From Veillonella nakazawae (GTDB lineage Bacteria > Bacillota > Negativicutes > Veillonellales > Veillonellaceae): a stretch of DNA of 64,000 nt. Both the position numbers and the translations under genes were made by a program. The notes beneath the pieces were generated by a model. The model was not told where the DNA came from, did not search any database, and was given only the letters and a program-made list of their open reading frames with translations. Location: positions 1,812,501 through 1,876,500 of the forward strand of contig NZ_AP022321.1 in NCBI RefSeq assembly GCF_013393365.1. The letters are read 5' to 3'. How positions within the stretch are numbered: the stretch's first letter is position 1; every line of letters starts with the position of its first letter. Positions 61,695 through 64,000 of the stretch are shown here, in pieces.

Positions 61695-62636
61695 ATGAGC
61701 CGTTGTTTAGTTATCATAAATCCTGTATCAGGTGGCGGTGCGGCACGTCGCTATGCCCTCGATTTACAATGGAAATTGAGCACCTTGTTTGAAACGATTG
61801 AGGTCAAATTTACTACTGGTGAAGGCGATGCTACACGTTTCGCAAAGGATGCTTGCGAACGCGGATTCGATGCTGTGTTCTGCATGGGTGGTGACGGCAC
61901 CGTAAATGAAACCGTTAATGGTATTGCCCAAGGTGGCTTTAAATCTACCTTTGGTTTCATTCCTGTTGGTACTGTAAACGATATGTCTCGTGCCCTTGGT
62001 ATTCATCAGAATCCAACACAGGCGATCAAACGTATTGATATCAATCAAACACGTACCATTGATATCGGTCGTTGTAACAACAAATATTTCTGCAATAATA
62101 TCGCAGCCGGTGTTATTCCAAAGGTAATCGAAGAGGTTACCCCAAAGGAAAAGAGCATCTTGGGCCCTCTAGCCTACTTCTTACGCGCAGGGCAAGCCTT
62201 ATTTACAACAAAGGACTACACATACCGCATCAAAACAGAGAATGATGATTTTATCTGTAAATCCCCACTCGTTCTTGCATTGCTCACCAATGTAGTATCT
62301 AGCTTTGAACGCTTCATGCCGGAAGCATCTGTAGATGATGGTTATATGCGCATCATAATATTCAAGGAATACTTCATCCTCGATATACTCAGCGTATTGC
62401 CACTTATCATTAGTGGTGCCATCTACAACTCCCGTTATACAACAACACTAACTGTGAAAAAGGCTCATATTGAGCTATTATCTAATATCGGTGATTTACC
62501 TACTAATATGGATGGCGACCAAGGCCCATCCATGCCAGTAGATATCGAAGTATTGCCACGGGTTCTAAAAGTATTTGCCCCAGCAAAACACAAAAAGAAA
62601 AAGGCTTTGAATTTGCCTATACTACCACATATCTAA
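61695..62636 (+). CDS. Diacylglycerol/lipid kinase (DagK/YegS-like)
   Basis: 313 residues. The DAGK catalytic signature GGDGTVNE (near 66) and INPVSGGGAAR at the N-terminus are clear, with FIPVGTVNDMSRAL forming the second nucleotide/lipid block. It phosphorylates diacylglycerol or a related lipid at the membrane surface. The C-terminal Lys-rich tail (KHKKKKAL) may help membrane contact. ATG 61695 follows AAGTAAGGAAGTTGTACC. Divergent from GntR across the tandem operator. Confidence 0.9.
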   Translation: MSRCLVIINPVSGGGAARRYALDLQWKLSTLFETIEVKFTTGEGDATRFAKDACERGFDAVFCMGGDGTVNETVNGIAQGGFKSTFGFIPVGTVNDMSRALGIHQNPTQAIKRIDINQTRTIDIGRCNNKYFCNNIAAGVIPKVIEEVTPKEKSILGPLAYFLRAGQALFTTKDYTYRIKTENDDFICKSPLVLALLTNVVSSFERFMPEASVDDGYMRIIIFKEYFILDILSVLPLIISGAIYNSRYTTTLTVKKAHIELLSNIGDLPTNMDGDQGPSMPVDIEVLPRVLKVFAPAKHKKKKALNLPILPHI

Positions 62637-62685
62637 TAAATTGTAGAGAAATCTACAGGACAAAACTATATAACAATCTATAACA

Positions 62686-62722
62686 TAAAAGCTCTCTATT
62701 CAAGAATAGAGAGCTTTTTTAT
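62686..62722 (+). terminator. Lipid kinase terminator
   Basis: AAAGCTCTCTATT (62688-62700) with AATAGAGAGCTTT (62705-62717), perfect 13-bp stem, followed by a T-run. Confidence 0.88.
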
Positions 62723-62802
62723 GTTCATTACCTTATAGGAAATACCTACGTCCCTGCATATTTCTCATGCATAGCACTAAGTTAAGCATAGACTTACAAA
62801 GG

Positions 62803-64000
62803 CTAGTCTATGATGATAGCATCATGCAAACGGAAACTATAGATATAACATGCTTTCACAGGCATCCCTGTCAATCGTTGCAAGGCCTCTTTATAGAGGT
62901 CCATTTGTATTTTATAGCGCTTGATGAGGTCTTCCCCAGATTTGACGCGGTCCGTCTTGTAATCTACAAGAACCCATTCACCGTCCTCTTCAAAGGCAGT
63001 ATCGATAATACCTTGGAGGAATAGATTTTCACCGTCCTCTAAGGTATCGTATACGCGTTTTCCTTCAAAAAGCATACTAAACGGCAATTCTCGTTCGATA
63101 CGCTTAGCGTTGATGAGACGTTTCCCAAGATCAGAACTAAAAAATTTATACAAACTTGTATCGCTTAATAAATTTCGTTCTTCCTCTGTGAAAGTCCCTT
63201 TCGTTACGAGTGCATCAAGCTCTTTTGTTAAAGAAGCTTGAGTATACTGCGCAAGAGGAAGCCATTGCATGGCCTCATGCATCAAGGTACCCCATTGAGC
63301 CCCTGTCAACACATCCTCTTCGGACTGTAATGCTTGCGGCTTGCGGCCGAATACGGAATTAGCCAATTCGTCGGATGAAACAGTTACATCTGAAGCCTCC
63401 GTAATTGGTAAACTAGCAGCATTGATATTCTTCGCCTCAACATTTACAGATGATTTTGGATCTAGCTTAATAGCTTGACCTAAGATTGCATCTGAAATGG
63501 CTCGTTTAACCCCTGTATCTACCGTTATAATCGGTTCGTTCAAAGTATCAATAGTGCCTGCTTCAAGTTCCCGTTCTTGGAATCGTCGTTTCAATTCGCT
63601 GACGGAAATCTTAGCCGTGCGCCGCGTAGCGTCGCTGTACGGATAACTATAGTTGAAGCGGTCTTCGATTTCCTGTGGCAGTTCCACGGAATTAACAGCT
63701 TGTAATTCGCGTACCTTATTGATGGTAGTTTCATCGATATCTGCCTTATAATCGAGGTCACCGTAGAGAGAGCCATCGTGGATTTCGACCTTGATGCGAC
63801 ATTTTTTATCTGGTAAATCAAAATAGGTCGGTCCTTCGTACTCAATGGCTACGCGCAATGGATTACCACCGTCTAAATGACGGGTAAAGCCCATAATTAA
63901 CCATTCTAGATACGTATTAGCTTGGGTGATAATATCCGTCGGCAATTGTTGACCTTCTACTGACGCTGCATTTTTAATGAGTTCACCTAAGGTACTCAAC
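62803..64000 (-). CDS. addA: ATP-dependent helicase/nuclease AddA (partial, N-terminus outside window)
   Basis: About 399 C-terminal codons are visible; the reading frame continues past 64000. The RecB-type nuclease motif lies near the C-terminus (QGIIDTAFEEDGEWVLVDYK, with TDR following), which provides the Asp and Asp/Lys metal ligands. WGTLMHEAMQWLPLAQY is the His-containing nuclease block usually near residue ~800 of AddA. With AddB it would process double-strand breaks. The helicase half is not visible, so the assignment rests on the nuclease region. Confidence 0.82.
   Translation of the reverse strand, partial: LSTLGELIKNAASVEGQQLPTDIITQANTYLEWLIMGFTRHLDGGNPLRVAIEYEGPTYFDLPDKKCRIKVEIHDGSLYGDLDYKADIDETTINKVRELQAVNSVELPQEIEDRFNYSYPYSDATRRTAKISVSELKRRFQERELEAGTIDTLNEPIITVDTGVKRAISDAILGQAIKLDPKSSVNVEAKNINAASLPITEASDVTVSSDELANSVFGRKPQALQSEEDVLTGAQWGTLMHEAMQWLPLAQYTQASLTKELDALVTKGTFTEEERNLLSDTSLYKFFSSDLGKRLINAKRIERELPFSMLFEGKRVYDTLEDGENLFLQGIIDTAFEEDGEWVLVDYKTDRVKSGEDLIKRYKIQMDLYKEALQRLTGMPVKACYIYSFRLHDAIIID

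Overview
The window reads as a chromosomal segment of a diderm Firmicute of the class Negativicutes, most likely Veillonella. This is inferred from gene content, not from a database match. The clues are SLH-domain exported proteins typical of Negativicutes envelopes, a lactate-utilisation operon (lutABC) with a class II fumarase suited to lactate-to-propionate metabolism, a Firmicute-style dnaX-ybaB-recR-bofA cluster, AT-rich intergenic DNA, and strong AGGAGG ribosome sites. No rRNA, tRNA, CRISPR array or prophage was seen. One complete insertion sequence is present.

Layout. 1-12 kb: the 5' part of aroD, an MFS exporter, an Rrf2 regulator, a purine permease (pbuG-type), a run of paralogous exported proteins (one broken by an in-frame TAG), a flavin-type oxidoreductase, cycA, an exported protein and a CDF metal exporter. 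12-19.5 kb: a minus-strand DNA-maintenance operon, dnaX-ybaB-recR-bofA-helicase/exonuclease-rluA. Its last gene carries an insert packed with eight DnaA-box-like sites. 19.6-24.5 kb: SRP RNA and the very large gltB. 24.9-32.7 kb: a second RluA-type synthase, an acetyltransferase, a DUF2156 protein that may start at ATT, an orphan efflux adaptor, an aldo/keto reductase, azlCD and yqhD.

32.9-43.2 kb: sulfur and lactate metabolism. It holds metQ, an IS3-family element sitting inside a terminator hairpin, a ferredoxin-nitroreductase, a region of two large palindromes, a sulfite/nitrite reductase, a TcyP-type cystine symporter and lutABC. 43.7-50.2 kb: two SLH proteins, a DUF3298-like exported protein and an OPT-family transporter. 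50.7-64 kb: fumarase, four small membrane proteins, two metallophosphoesterases, mutY with a MTH1-like NUDIX hydrolase, a GalT-like protein, a molybdopterin-binding protein, a CrcB fluoride channel, XRE and GntR regulators, a lipid kinase, and the C-terminal part of addA.

How the parts fit. LutABC would oxidise lactate to pyruvate, and fumarase serves the reductive branch. TcyP, MetQ and the siroheme reductase concern sulfur supply. The dnaX operon, mutY/NUDIX and addA concern DNA replication and repair. The observations I rate highest are the phased DnaA-box array inside rluA (12279-12414), the paired palindromes with a conserved loop at 36172-36835, the IS inside a terminator loop, the family of exported paralogs, the 14-bp operator-like triplet upstream of the GntR gene, and the candidate ATT start codon.
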